This document shows positions 1 to 11,206 of a stretch of 64,000 nt of DNA, one piece after another. The stretch comes from Mantis religiosa (Eukaryota; Arthropoda; Insecta; Mantodea; Mantidae), in NCBI GenBank assembly GCA_030765055.1, contig CM060947.1:221308513-221372512 (forward strand). Direction: 5' to 3'. The translations under genes and the position numbers were made by a program. Below the pieces are notes generated by a model. That model was not told where the DNA came from, ran no database searches, and saw nothing but the letters and a program-made list of their open reading frames with translations. Position 1 is the first letter of the stretch, and each line of letters opens with the position of its first letter.

Positions 1-1478
1 TTTTAAGTTCATACATAAAGTAAAATTAGTTTAGCAATTCACTTTTCCAATAATTAAGAAACCTTTTTATTTCTGGTACAATGCACTGATAAGTACTGGA
101 GCCCACATGGAGTTGGTGAAATACACTCGCCGCAAGTTACACAAAACCACACCGCAAAGGAAACAGAATATTCTGAAACAGTTGAAAATGAAAATTATAT
201 TATAACTCACTGCTAAACTAATAGAACTGTGGAACAGAAGGGATAGAGTTTTCCTTTATCTTCCCCGAGGGAAGAGCTTTTTAGATGTAACATCTGTAAG
301 ACAAAGTTGGAGCGTGTAACAGGGCAAATTGTCTGCTGCTTTCTGGTTAAATAATAATCTGATATAAACAGTAAAATACTTGCATCTGGCACACCTGTTC
401 TTAAGCGACACACAGGGGCTTATTTGTGTATTACTAGGAGGGATTGTCTCCATCTATTGCTGCAATTAGAAACTGTTGGCTAATGGATGCCATCTTGGAT
501 CTTGTTTTTGGTTGACGTAACATTTACAAAGCCATAGTGAAGTTGATACCTCCATAAACATATTTGTCTTACGATAGCAATAATTTTATCTGTTGAATTT
601 TTGCTGAAACAGGTTGTAAACTCAAGCAGGTTATTTAAGCGAGTGAGAAACCAACTGCCAGTGTATACTCATTCTTTTCTCGACATAAACATTTTGATCA
701 ATTGTATAAATCTGGCTAGTAAATTCCTTTAAGTATTTTAGACGAAAACTATAGCAAAATAAATAATGTAGAAGATTGTTTAAAAACTGCGTGCATTCAC
801 ATTTTTATAGAAGTATGATAACATTTTCTGATACCATAATAAGGTGAAAATAGGCTCAAATATTTCATTCAAGTTCGACTGAAATAAATTTTAGTTTGTA
901 TGAGGTTTTCATGTTAAGTCATTTTTGAGCATAAATTAATTAAAAGCAACCAAGGAATTAGAGGAAAATACAGCGTGCCTCGACTCTCTCAATATGTATA
1001 CAGTTGAATGGTCTCCTAAATCAATGGAAAGATGATGTTACCCCGAGAATTAAGATAGGAAAAAAAGACCATGTGAATATGTTGTATGCCAATGTTATAA
1101 TTGTACAATATAGCGAAGAGAATATGCAGCTATCAGTGCACAGATTATATAAAATAGACAAAGATTTAACTTAGAAGTATCTGCAACAAAACGAAAATTA
1201 TTACACATTATGACAAACAACTGTCGTATCAAAGATATTGTCGCGAAGTCGTTACCTACGATAGCGCGGCTAGCCTACACAAAGAGCCGGCAAATAACGA
1301 TAGCGCCGATAAATAACAGACGGATAGTATATCACGGAGTTAAAGGGCTTGCCGGCATAGATTAAGTTACGCTTCTGGAAGGTGATAGAATTTTCGGTTT
1401 CTTTATTGTCCCAGAAATCTCTCGAATTGATGAATGAGATATGAGATTCTGACACGCCAGCGGACAAAATGAATACGA
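1..1478. other. AT-rich intergenic DNA, nothing recognised
   Basis: Only short ORFs with no family motif are present. I see no transposon termini, tRNA-like boxes or long simple repeats in this stretch. Confidence 0.6.
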
Positions 1479-1834
1479 GGATCTACTCCCATTAGTCCTG
1501 GACCCGTAGGACCAGAACCCCGGGCTCTAAATATATTTTCCGTAGGACAGTACCTATTTTAAAAACTGCCACCCCCCACTGCAAAAGGCAGACGGGACGG
1601 AAGTGGATACGCCATTTACGCGCCGGTCCTTAATGAACCAGCTATCAAAAAACCTTGGTAGGGCCGCCGGTGATCTAGCACACCAACTACTAGCTCTGCA
1701 GGCTAGCACCCGGGACTTATGAGGCAACCCTCTACCCCCTCCGGGCGGCCAAGGCCTGGCCGGAGGTACCCGATTTCCCGTGGGTGACGGGAACACACTG
1801 CCCCCTCGAGTCCAACCCAATCCGAACAACTTGT
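1479..1834 (-). repeat. GC-rich interspersed repeat, copy 1 (5'-truncated)
   Basis: This is a GC-rich island in AT-rich DNA that matches, in reverse complement, the copies at 31250-31745 and 56217-56700. Shared landmarks read on the minus strand are GTTCGGATTGGG, CCCACGGGAA, GGTACCTCCGGCCAGGC, GGAGGGGGTAGAGGGTTG, GCTAGATCACC and a 3' end GGTCCTACGGGTCCAGG followed by GAGTAG.TCCTC. It lacks the first ~85 bases of the longer copies and has lost an internal piece near the 3' end. An open frame on the minus strand (1554-1928) covers most of it and resembles frames in the other copies, but it has stops and length differences, so I treat it as a retroposon-like repeat and not a gene. Class unknown. 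Confidence 0.8.
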
Positions 1835-2389
1835 AAAACGAGAGTGAGTCGCGAGAAGTAAGCAGGGAACAGCTGAATGTTAGTTTAACGAGAGCTGATG
1901 TTGTAAACAGAGCGCTGTTTATTGTCATCGACCTTGGAAGATTGTGTTGTGTATGTGATATAATGTTGTTACGTGAGAATTGAACAGTGAAGAATTTGGG
2001 AAAATTGGACTTTTAATTATAAGAGCACACGAAGTCACAATATGTATAGAAAAATTATGCTTACAGCAAGTCCTCCACTGTTAATATTTAGAATGTGATA
2101 TAAGCGTTATTGCGTACAGCTATATAGAAATCAAAATTAAAAATTCCAACACACATGTGTAAGAATAAACGGAACATTACGCAAAAAACAGAAGGAATAC
2201 AGAACTAAAGTTCTGCAGGACAGAAATATTTACCAGGCTCACGTAGTGAATCGTGTATATTAAGCCATTAATGTAAATCCGAGAAATGAAACCACTCACA
2301 GAAAACAGGAAAAGCGATAACTCAATGAAATTAAAAATGGAGCTCATGGATATGTTCTGTGGTTTTACAAATGGCAGGTCGAAAGAAAT
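1835..2389. other. Intergenic, nothing recognised
   Basis: AT-rich sequence without ORF motifs or terminal repeats. It ends against the 43-bp duplicated flank of the next mariner. Confidence 0.5.
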
Positions 2390-2390
2390 A

Positions 2391-2433
2391 TATATTTAGC
2401 CGAAATGATTGGCAGGTGTCTATAGAATATTTA
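2391..2433. repeat. Left copy of a ~43-bp direct duplication flanking a mariner
   Basis: The segment containing GAAATGATTGGCAGGTGTCT and ending ATAGAATATTTA is repeated, with one visible mismatch, immediately to the right of the mariner (3654-3697). Mariner itself makes only a TA duplication, so this pair probably predates the insertion or arose later. Confidence 0.85.
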
Positions 2434-3652
2434 CAAGGGCGGTTCAGTAAAGAATCATCACAAATTTTTTACAACGTGCCTTTACTCATCCTCATGTGAC
2501 GGTTCTTCACAAATTCGTCTACCCTGAATGCGATGCAGTTGTCCCAGCGTTTCTGCCAGTCTTCAAAGACATGCTGGAAACCATTTTTGAGAGATCCTTC
2601 AAAATCGCCTCCCACGAAGGCGTTTCTTCAAGTTAGGGAATAGAAAAGCTCACATGGGGCTAAATTCGGAATATAGGGAAGGGGAGGGATGCACGTCACC
2701 TTGCAACAACATTGGCAACATGCAGCCGCGCATTATCGTGGTGCACCATCCAGCCTGCTTCACGGAAATGTGGTCTTCTGTGCCTGATAAGGACTTGCAA
2801 TATTTTCAGGTCCTCCCTGTAGTAATGTCCAGTTACTGAAGAGTGTGAAGGTACAACATGCTGATAAACCATTCCATGAATATCAAAGAATGAGATGACC
2901 ATAACTTTCCCAGCAGAAGCAACCACTTTTGCTTTTTGGGGGCTTAGTGATAAAGGAGATTCCTACACTGAGCTTTTCTGTTTACTCTCAGGATCAAGTT
3001 TCAGCAGCAGTGATTACGTTTGATAGAAACTCCGGATCTTCCTCTAACATCAACTTGAACTGCATGCAGACCTACATGCGAATGCCCTTTTGTTCAGGGA
3101 TCAACAGCCTTGGAACCCATCGCGCACAAACACGTCTCATGTGTAATGTTTCTGTCATCAACATGTGGGTGGCACCGAATGAAATGTTCAGTATTTCAGA
3201 AAGTGATCTTAAGGTAATTCATCGATCCTCTCTCCCAAAGGCAGCAGCAGTTTTGATGTTTTCTTCCGTAAGAGTAGTAACTTGAGCATCGGGTCCACCT
3301 TCATTTGAAATTGTCTCCCCTCTTTAAACATTTTAAACCACCTTAGAGGTGCGCATTAGGGAACAAGTCTTTCCATAGGCCTCCGGTAATATTGTATAGG
3401 CATCAACTGAAGATTTGTTGAGACGAAAGCAGAATTTCAAAGCCGCATATTGTTCCTCGCGTGTTACCTCAATTGCAGCGGTAGACGATATTGAACATGT
3501 CTGAACTTGACTGGAAACCAGGAGTACCAAAAATGAAATTACTTCGGCGTGTTTATTTCATATTAAGCTAACAGAATATAATAAGTTTGTATTTTAGTGC
3601 GATAAATTATAATCGTAAAAAATTACGATAATTCTTTATTGAGCAGCCCTCG
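2434..3652 (-). mobile_element. Mariner-family DNA transposon, degenerate
   Basis: The element lies on the minus strand with inverted ends reading CGAGGGCTGCTCAATAAAGA at the right and a diverged CAAGGGCGGTTCAGTAAAGA at the left, each bordered by TA, the mariner target site. Inside is a broken transposase. The element at 44446-45335 is the same family, with the same termini and internal wording, and on the same strand, but lacks a different internal piece. Length (~1.2 kb) is close to a full mariner (~1.3 kb). Confidence 0.9.
2560..3530 (-). pseudogene. Mariner transposase pseudogene (DD34D type)
   Basis: A mariner transposase cuts and pastes the element using a helix-turn-helix DNA-binding N-terminus and a DDD catalytic core. 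On the minus strand the N-terminal part is open at 3530-3333, with a block resembling EQ.AALKFCFRLNKSS followed by AYG. The core is open at 2926-2696, with SAGKVMVISFFD, IRHRRPHFREAGW and HHDNARLH, which holds the second catalytic Asp. Between and after these blocks the frame is broken by stops and frameshifts, and the HPPYSPD..PCDFFLF block seen in the sister copy at 44.6 kb is missing here. It cannot make a full protein. Assignment to mariner is secure; subfamily is not. Confidence 0.88.
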
Positions 3653-3653
3653 T

Positions 3654-3697
3654 ATATTTAGCAGAAATGATTGGCAGGTGTCTATAGAATATTTATA
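3654..3697. repeat. Right copy of the ~43-bp direct duplication
   Basis: It begins TATATTTAGCAGAAATGATT and ends AATATTTATA, matching the sequence left of the mariner. The mariner lies exactly between the two copies. Confidence 0.85.
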
Positions 3698-4833
3698 TAT
3701 TAAAACTGTAAAACCAATATGTACTTGTCACTTTACGTATCTCACTCACTATGTGCAAAATCACACGCCACTGTTTGGTCAGATAACAAAAGCAGAACGT
3801 TACTCGCACATCTACCTCCATGCTATGGATGTATGCGCCCTTCTGAGAAGGGTGAAATGCACCTGAAGCTCCAGATATGGCATGTAACCAACTGTACCAC
3901 GATTTATACGTTGGTCGATTTTATGTAGTTTGCATTTATTTCGTGTTATTTAAACTTATTTTTCTGTAAACAGGAGACCCTAATTTTGCACTTAAGCCCC
4001 AGCCTATGGTTAAGACAGATTGCTTTGCGAAATATTTGAAACCACACTGCAATTGTCAGTGTCAGACAATAAAGCTTTCTGTGTTGATGTTTACTCATTC
4101 ACACAAACAATAACATTTAAAATAAATGGCATTTTTTACAATATCTTGCTACTTCTATACACTAATTGACTTTGACTCGCCAGGTTTGTGTTCTAGGGTA
4201 AAATACGCTTAAAGTATTTTTAGTTGGTTTGTCAGATTATCAACATTCCCATAATATAGGAAATATCCTAAACAAACATAAAATGCAATTATTACCATCT
4301 AATTTCTTAGTTTTGAAGCTAACTGTGACTTTAGAAATTATACAATTTCATGATATTTTTGCTATATTTATTGCTTATCAATCTATACATTCATAGATAA
4401 TACTGTATCTGTCACTCAATAACTAGGTTTGGCCGATTTGCAACCATTTCTAGATAAACCTTTCAAACTTGTTGTAGCGTGTTACTCAACAGATCTTTCA
4501 AATGTTAGAAAATGTACAGTCTAATTCACTGGGCAACAAAAAGTACTTTTTCAACGTTTCGAGCACTTCATGAAGCAATTCCTACTAATTTTAGATTTAG
4601 GAAAACAAATATGACAATGAAAATGTTTTATTAACTCTAGTTACTATGATATACGCAAGGTAGACGTATTACATATTAACGGATTGAGAGAAAAGGATAC
4701 ACTTTAATTACATACATGCTAACAACAATGTAAGTGAATTTGATTTTTAAACTAGTAATTACATGCTAAAAGTTCTAAGTTGCAGGAAAAATACTTCATA
4801 GATAGTCGTGTCTGAAGGGAACCATGTGGTGGC
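3698..4833. other. Intergenic, nothing recognised
   Basis: Two overlapping short plus ORFs (3639-3866, 3719-3928) show no motif. No repeats seen elsewhere in the window. Confidence 0.5.
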
Positions 4834-5320
4834 CTATTGACTTCGTCGTCTTTTAGCTTGCCTCTTGTGATGCAGTTCCGCAGAATCCCTGTACAAAGAC
4901 CAACAGTAATCCGCAAGTATTACTTCATGCCAACGGCGCTGATATCTTTGTTCCATAACAGAAATGTCCTGATGGAATCTCTCCCCATGTTCATCACTAA
5001 CAGCTCCACAACTAGGAGGAGAAAAGTCTAGGTGGGAGTGGAGAAAATGGATCTTAAGAGACATTTTGTATCCAATGTTACAGTATTTTTGCAGGAGCAC
5101 TGTCACCAAATTCTTGTAGTTGTCATCTCTTTTGTTGCCTAAAAATCCACGAACAGCACTTGAAGGCTTCCCAAGCTTCCTTTTCTTTCCCCTCCAAAAT
5201 TTGATCAAATGCAGGCTCCTTCACAATTTCTTATTTGTGTTCCGACAAAAATGCCTTCCTTAACTTTTGCATTCTTAATTTCCAAAATTTCTCTCTGATT
5301 GTGTTTTGTTATTTGACAGA
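4834..5320 (-). pseudogene. Fragment of a repeated arthropod protein of unknown function (SLKIHFLHSHLDF type)
   Basis: The minus frame 5208-4834 encodes a C-terminal block with MSLKIHFLHSHLDF, GAVSDEHGERFHQDI, MEQRYQRRW and LADYCWSLYRD, ending in basic KRQAKRRRSQ. I recognise this wording as a sequence found in many predicted arthropod proteins, often multicopy, with no assigned function. Further upstream on the same strand (about 5320-5210), in a shifted frame, come the expected KVKEGIFVG and FLGNKRDDNY-like blocks, so at least one frameshift and a premature stop separate the two parts. The multicopy habit suggests a mobile element, but I see no terminal repeats here. Probably a decayed copy. 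Confidence 0.65.
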
Positions 5321-5329
5321 TGTGCCAAC

Positions 5330-5710
5330 TCCCCAAAAATATTTGCCCAAATTTAAAATCTTCATTCTAAAAATAAAATGTCACTTTATCTTCAAAACAA
5401 GAGCTAATATATCATTTAATGGTGATTTTTGAATTCAGAAGATGGAAATGCATATAAATTCACTATTTTTAGGCCATAAACATTGTAATCGTTGCCCTGT
5501 ATTCTAACAGGCTGTTGCCAATTAGTATAACTATTTAAATCCTCCAGTTCAAATAAAACACATTTTTAAATTCCGGTATGGGAATCACAACCTTCTTATA
5601 CAGATCATTTAAGACCCTTATTTATTTCATTTTGCTGTACCTGTCGTTAGTTGTCCATTAAATTTATATAGCAAATACCCTTACCACGTAACTTATGTAT
5701 ACTATCTGTA
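5330..5710. other. Intergenic, nothing recognised
   Basis: AT-rich, T-runs, no motif-bearing ORF. Confidence 0.5.
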
Positions 5711-5871
5711 ATAGGACCAAGACCCGGGCCTCTTAAAACCAGGGAGTTATCCGAGCTATCCCAAAGGGCGCTCGGCGTCCTCCGTGGGGCTTTCCATAGG
5801 GCAAGACCTGGGTTACAAACAAGCCCCCCCCCCATCTGGTCCAAGGACACAAGACGGGATGGGGCCAAAGC
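5711..5871 (-). repeat. GC-rich interspersed repeat, copy 2 (3' part only, diverged)
   Basis: Read on the minus strand it contains CCCGTCTTG, a run of Gs, TTGCCCTATGGAAAG, and a 3' end AGGCCCGGGTCTTGGTCCTA. These match in order the last third of the copies at 31.3 and 56.2 kb. The middle is rearranged or diverged. Confidence 0.7.
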
Positions 5872-6176
5872 TAGTATTAGAACCTATAAAATTGGTGAAA
5901 TATTCGTAGTTTCCAAAATGGCATAAGTTACTTATTTTAGAGAGTGATGGGGGTAGTGCGGCTCTGAATTTAGGTTATGGGACAGAATAGTTTTTGGACG
6001 ATAACCCGGACTGTGAATGATGATATTTATGGGGGAGTTAATTGGATCCCTATAACAGATACCTAATTTAGAAGAGACCACAAACCTTCTCAGCAGGATT
6101 AAGGCAGTAAATCAGTGATATGTCCTAAAAATGTTAAAATTTTCGAAGTTTAATTCAATAATGTGAAGCTCAAATA
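5872..6176. other. Intergenic, nothing recognised
   Basis: No ORF motif or repeat seen. Confidence 0.5.
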
Positions 6177-6508
6177 CGAGGTACGTCCAGAGAGTAATTT
6201 CTGTTTGGTAATAAAACTAAATTGTGTACAGATACAGAAAAATTATTGATAGCACAAAATTCTACACCTCTTAAACTACTTTTCTACATAACTGCCGAAA
6301 TTTTGCAGGCATTTGTCATAGCGAGGCACAAGTTTTTGTGTACCTTCTTCATAGAAGTTTGCCGCCTGTGTCTTCAACCAGTTGGAAACATTTTATACAG
6401 CTCTTCGTCATTGTTGAAGTGTTGACCGCCAAGGTAAGATTTGAGATGCAAAAACAGATGAAAGTCGCTAGCAATGATGTCAGGGCTATACGGGGGATAG
6501 CTAGGATT
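6177..6508 (-). mobile_element. Mariner 3' end (family of 38.9 and 57.0 kb), truncated
   Basis: A TA is followed by a terminal sequence CGAGGTACGTCCAGAGAGTA, matching the GGCGTCCAGAAAGTAAG termini at 38.86 kb. On the minus strand the following text gives a decayed C-terminal transposase: FNNDEEL-like, a tryptophan-lysine block, FYEEGTQKLVPRYDKC-like and FGSY-like pieces, in broken frames. It stops near 6508 in the PYSPD block (TATCCCCCGTATAGCCCTGA on the minus strand), so only the transposon 3' end is present. Dead fragment. Confidence 0.85.
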
Positions 6509-7311
6509 TAAACACTACCGTGGACCTACAAGAATATTCAGTGGTTCATTAGAAATTATTTTTCGTATGGTCTATTGCAAAGGTTGAAAAGTTCAATAAC
6601 ATTGGCAGTAGACAAATTTTGTTTCTCTTAAAAATTAAAATTAGGAAATGCTTAAACAATTTAGCTTTACATACTAAGTTAAACTTGAAATTAGGGATGC
6701 GCACGATAAACTGCGGTTTGTAAACAGCATTTCCCGTTAGAGTATGAAAAACTGAATAATTATAGTTATTAAAGTATTCAGTGGTCTAGCAAAATCTTGT
6801 GTACACTACGTTCTATGATAAAATTTCTAGGAAATAAAACTTCTTACGGAATTTTACAGATACATTAACACAAGTCAACATGTGCCCCATAATATATGCA
6901 GCTTTTGTTTATTCTCTCTAGACAATAATAGCCATGTTTACATACCGATATTTCATTGTCTTCACTCAGGATTGACGCTCAATCTGAATATTTACCTGTA
7001 AATGGAAAAAAATTTGAATTAGTTAATAAGTAGTTATCACAGAATTAATTCTAAGTTAAAACAAATTTGCTAAAAGTACTATTTGATACAAACTATATCA
7101 CAAGTATGTAAGGGTACATAAAAGCGTAAGCAGGATAATTGCTTCAACAGTACAAAGGACACTAGGATTTTATGTGCAGGTACATTTACAACCTCGCGAA
7201 ATATTACATGTAATCAGCTACAGACACAAAATTCAGATCATAAACTTAAACGATATAGCGACAAAGCAATATTGGACATTTTGAAGGGTTTTGATCTGTT
7301 TTCTCCATGTA
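6509..7311. other. Intergenic, nothing recognised
   Basis: AT-rich with no motif. Ends at the TA target of the next mariner. Confidence 0.5.
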
Positions 7312-7482
7312 CGAGAGTTGCCTGAAAAGCTTCCGGCCTCAACATGAAGATGGCAGCACTCGTAAATAAAAGTTAGTGAATTTCGTTGTTCATCTGTTGA
7401 CAGTTACTCACCAGAGTTTCACCCATTTTGAACACTCAGTTGTTATGTAAGAGTCGTTTGAGTGAGTTGATCTGAGTTTCTT

Positions 7483-8615
7483 TATGAAAATGGACAAAAT
7501 CGAGCATCGGACTGTCATTAAATATTTGTTTATGGAAGGCAATACACCACACAAATCAAAGATGAGTTGGATTCTGTGTATGGGGACTCTCCAACATCAT
7601 TTACCACAGTAAAATTTTGGGCAGCTTAATTTTAACGTGGCCGTAAAAGTTTGGGAGACGATGAACGTTCGGGATGTCCAAAAACTGCAACTACCGAAGA
7701 AAATATCGCTAAAGTTCACCAAATGGTGGTAGACGACCGCCGAATTAAGGTGAGAGAGATAGCAGAGATGTCAAAAGAACGTCTTTGTCATACATTAAAT
7801 CAACATTTGCACATGAGAAAACTGTCCGCGCATTGGGTGCCGCGTTTGCTCACGTGCGAATGAAAATTTCCAACGCTCCGTTGGCGCATTATAGGCACAA
7901 TAAATCAGTTTTGGCGCCGATTAATTACTCTAGATGAAACTTGGATACACAATTATACGCCCGAAACAAAAATACAGTCCAAATAGTGGACCGCAAATGG
8001 GGAACTGTCTCCAAAAAAAGCAAAAACTGTATTTTGTCTAGGAAAGTGTTGGCGATTGCTTTTGTGTCAGTCATGGAGTTATTTTAGTCGATTATCTTAA
8101 AAAAGGAAAAGCCATTAAAGAAGCATACTACGCATCATTACTTGACAAGCTGAAGGCAGAACTTACACAGAAACGGCCACATTTGCAGGAAAAAGAAAAT
8201 CCTGTTTCACCAAGGCAACGCACCGTCTCACACCTCAGCGGTTGCAATGGTGAAAATCCACGAATTGCAGTATGAACTGCTTGACCATCTGTCTTACCAG
8301 ATCTAGCCCCAAGTGACTTATTTTTGTTCCCTCATCGAAAATACACGAATTGCGGTTTAAACTGCTTGACCATCTGCCTTACCCACCAGATCTAGCCCCA
8401 AGTGACTTCCTTGTGTTCCCTCATCTAAAATTGCACTAGGATAATTGAGATTTTTCTCAAATGAAGAGGCAATCACCTTCGTGAACAATTATTTTGCAGA
8501 TAAAAACGACGAGAACTATTTGGACGTGTTACAGAGATGGGAACATCGCTGGGAGAAATGTGTAGAGTTACAAGGAGACTATATTGGAAAAATCGAAAAA
8601 AAATCTGAAAAAATG
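7483..8615 (+). pseudogene. Mariner transposase pseudogene (DD34D type)
   Basis: Reading on the plus strand, the N-terminus near 7483 gives MKMDKIEHRTVIKYLFMEGN. The linker (7651-7860) gives RSGCPKTATTEENI, VVDDRRIKVREIAEMS and LHMRKLSAHWVPRLLTCE, the usual second DNA-binding half. After a stop, LITLDETWIHNYTPETK holds the first catalytic Asp, followed by PKKAKT and a decayed core. The second D region and PYSPDLAPSD region are frameshifted and partly duplicated (8253-8427). The C-terminus (8445-8610) reads FFSNEEAI, HRWEKCVELQGDYI, the normal mariner end. Several frameshifts and stops make this clearly inactive. Confidence 0.92.
8253..8427 (+). repeat. Tandem duplication inside the mariner transposase
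   Basis: Two adjacent copies (about 8253-8337 and 8338-8427) share CACGAATTGC, ACTGCTTGACCATCTG, CCAGATCTAGCCCCAAGTGA and GTTCCCTCATC. They duplicate the segment coding for the PDLAPSD motif with the third catalytic Asp. Confidence 0.88.
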
Positions 8616-8658
8616 TCTTTTATCTTTATTGGGTCGGAAACTTTTCAGACTACCCTCG

Positions 8659-10299
8659 TATGTATGTATCTTTGAAGGGTTACCGAAATATTCACAAAAC
8701 TTATATTGTACAACTCGTGATTGTACGTTTAGTGAATGGGAGATGTTTCGAATCCCACCAGGACCAAACCCCTAAATGAGGTATTCTGTAAATTTTTTCA
8801 AGTGCTTATAAGTAGAAAATGTTGCTTGAAATATGTTAAACGTAAATCTGTAAAGTTTTCCTCCCACGTTTCTTCTCATAATTTATATCATGCATAATCA
8901 GTGTTCCTCGGCTGTATTACCGTGGGTAATAATTGCGGACATTACGCGTTAATAAAGAAGGAAATGAGATGACGATCACTGCTTTAAGAAGCCAGAATTT
9001 AACACTTAGATCTAGGTTTTGCTTGGTGGAATGGAGTTGTTCCGAAGGTCGTGGAGCAAGTAGTGAGCGTTGAGAACAATAACGCTATTTAAGTATGATG
9101 TAAGTATTGCTTTTTACACAATTAGATAAATGGGTAAATTCTACGTCCATCACATATTCAGCCTTGGGATAGCGTCTATGAGAGCGGGTACCTGCGGCAG
9201 TATTTACTTGATACGCAGAAGAAAAAATCCCCACTGGCGCTTTCTCACTACATCCTCCGTAAACCAACGAAAGGTTTTCCCCCACAGAAACCACTCTCGT
9301 TACATTTTTATGTGCCCTGAAATTTCGCTGGCTTCGATTTGCAGATCGACAGCGAACTTGTTCGCTTGGCTGGTTAACTCGTCGCTCGCTCCTCCTCTAG
9401 GACGCATTTCTCCCGTAGACAACGCCGTGCTGCGGTTTGTCAGTTTTATTACTCGTGCTACAGAAAATACTGACATGGAGCTAAAAATTTAACGCTAAAA
9501 TATAAAGGCAAAGAGTCGCGAGTCCCATCTGTCGTTAGATCATATGTGCCTTGAAGCGACGTTAATGCGCTGACGTAGAGAACAGGCGATATAAAAAGAA
9601 AGACATATTACAGCGGGCCCTGCTGCTGCTGCACGAAACTGCGTAGAAAATCTCGGCAGCTCTTCTTCAAAACAGGGATTGTGGTGGTTAACGGCGGACC
9701 GCAATGTAATTTGTTTCCATGCAAATTAGCTGCCCTTAGAGCACACGGCTCATTTTCATCACCTCTTTGTGTTCCATAACTTTTCTCCAAGGAAGGTGAT
9801 GACATCACCTCCACTCAAAAGCAACAGAAAACTCTTCGGTATTAAAATCTTCCAAATTGTATCATTTTTAATAAGAGAGCGAGGATAAATTAGGCAACAA
9901 CTGAGTAATGTGGGAGATTATGTGAATGTTTATTGAACTGAACTGTTAGTGAGAAAAATGTCATCCATAGGAATCTGTGTTAAAATAGAACGATCACGTG
10001 GTAAACACATGGCAAGTGAGACTCAGATAAATGTTTTAACAAAACGCTGGAGCTGGGAATCGCCTTTATAAGCACTCATGAATTTTCCTCAACCGATCAA
10101 CTGCCTAAGCGTCCCTTTAAGGTACCCACAGAAACTCCCATAAATAATCGAATAAAGCAGAGTGCTAAGTTTGAAAGTGAAAATCAGCATTTGATGTGCT
10201 ATTTAATTGAAATTAATGATAATCGACAGTTACATGGTTCGTTTTTGTAAGAAAATAAATTTTATTTCACATAAAAATTATATAACGTGTGCTTTTTTA
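8659..10299. other. Intergenic; a GC-richer block at about 9120-9830 without recognised content
   Basis: Two opposite-strand short ORFs (9085-9294 minus, 9130-9492 plus) and a minus ORF at 9608-9814 lie in a GC-richer block. None carries a family motif and I see no second copy in the window. It could be an old repeat or exon-like DNA. Confidence 0.4.
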
Positions 10300-10800
10300 A
10301 GAGTTACAAAGAAATGCGACACTTTTGCCCCTCAAAAGTAATCAGACATAACTTCAGTAAGATACAAAATACGGCTTAGTACTATGTGACTCTCCCTCTT
10401 CTTTTCACTACTTCACGTAGCCTCTTTGGCATGCTGTAAACCAGGTTTTTCAGGCGGTCTGTAGAAAGTTTGCTCCATCCACCTTGCAACCTCTTCTTCA
10501 AGTGCTGCTTGGAGGTGATGGGGTCCTCCGCACGGCCTTCTCCAGTTTATCTCATACTTCTATGAAATTAAGATCCGAGGACTGATGAGGTGGATGGAGT
10601 ACATGAGGACAGTTGTAAAGTGACCATAGTTACATAATGTGGGTCGTATGCTTCTCATCTTTATCCTGATAAAATGAGAAGCTGTTCAAAATACTCATTT
10701 CTGCACTTTGTTTTAAATTTTGCTGTAACACGGCGGATCCTCGAGTCGGGATCATTAACACTTCTGTGGTCTATAAGCTTTCTGCCTATATTACTTCATT
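10300..10800 (-). pseudogene. Tc1-like transposase C-terminal fragment with one terminus
   Basis: On the minus strand the order is a decayed Q.KDEKHT block (normally the second catalytic Asp), then HQSSDLNFIEV followed by DKLEKAVRR (the PDLNPIE.LW region with the catalytic Glu), and then in another frame KLSTDRLKNLVYSMPKRLRE ending VVKRRG, the standard Tc1 C-terminus. Stops and frameshifts separate the blocks. Just beyond lies CCCCTCAAAAGTAATCAGAC on the plus strand, resembling a Tc1 terminal repeat. The 5' half is absent. This lineage differs from the Tc1-like element at 32.6 kb. Confidence 0.85.
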
Positions 10801-11079
10801 TCTTCCTTCTGGAGGGTGTTAGCTAAGTAGTCTCAGTGTGCAAAATGTGCAGTGTACAAACTCCCACTCTACTGTGAACACCATATAGGTGATGGTGTAT
10901 ATTTGTATAACACTGTGTTTTATGTATGGTGAAAATATATAGAAATAACTGGGAAAGTCTTTTTGTTCCATTGATACCCCGACTTTAACTCCAATGGTGA
11001 TATCGGCGGCCGTTCTCCTTTGAAACATATCGAAGGTGTTTACTCGTATTCGTTGGGTTTTAATCATTAGATCATGCAC

Positions 11080-11206
11080 AGATTTGCACTCTCATTTATG
11101 CTTCCAAACTCTGGGGTAGATGAGGAATTATCTTGGTTGGAGAAAAATCCCCACATCCACCGCCGGGAATTGGCAGGCAGGTGCTCCATGGACTGAGCTA
11201 CGTGAA
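11080..11206 (-). repeat. tRNA-headed SINE-like fragment
   Basis: On the minus strand CACGTAGCTCAGTCCATGGA reads as a tRNA 5' part with an A box, followed by GCACCTGCCTGCCAATTCCC and GGCGGTGGA, where a decayed B box and 3' acceptor half should be. The text then runs into TTTTTCTCCAACCAAG. Only one copy in the window, so family status is inferred from the tRNA-like layout. Confidence 0.5.

Larger units (their letters stand above)
7312..8658 (+). mobile_element. Mariner element, full length with TIRs and TA target duplication
   Basis: The ends are inverted: CGAGAGTTGCCTGAAAAGCT on the left and, read inward from the right, CGAGGGTAGTCTGAAAAGTT, each bordered by TA (7310-7311 and 8659-8660). The length of 1347 bp is typical of a full-length mariner. 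The internal transposase is broken, so any movement would need a protein supplied from elsewhere. This family differs from the two other mariner families in the window in both ends and protein wording. Confidence 0.95.

Noticed and set aside
1554..1928. 124-codon ORF as a gene
   Set aside because: It lies on a copy of the GC-rich repeat; the frame is not kept in register in the other copies.
9085..9492. Opposed ORFs near 9.1-9.5 kb as a gene
   Set aside because: No motif, no repeat partner, and short length; only a GC-richer patch.
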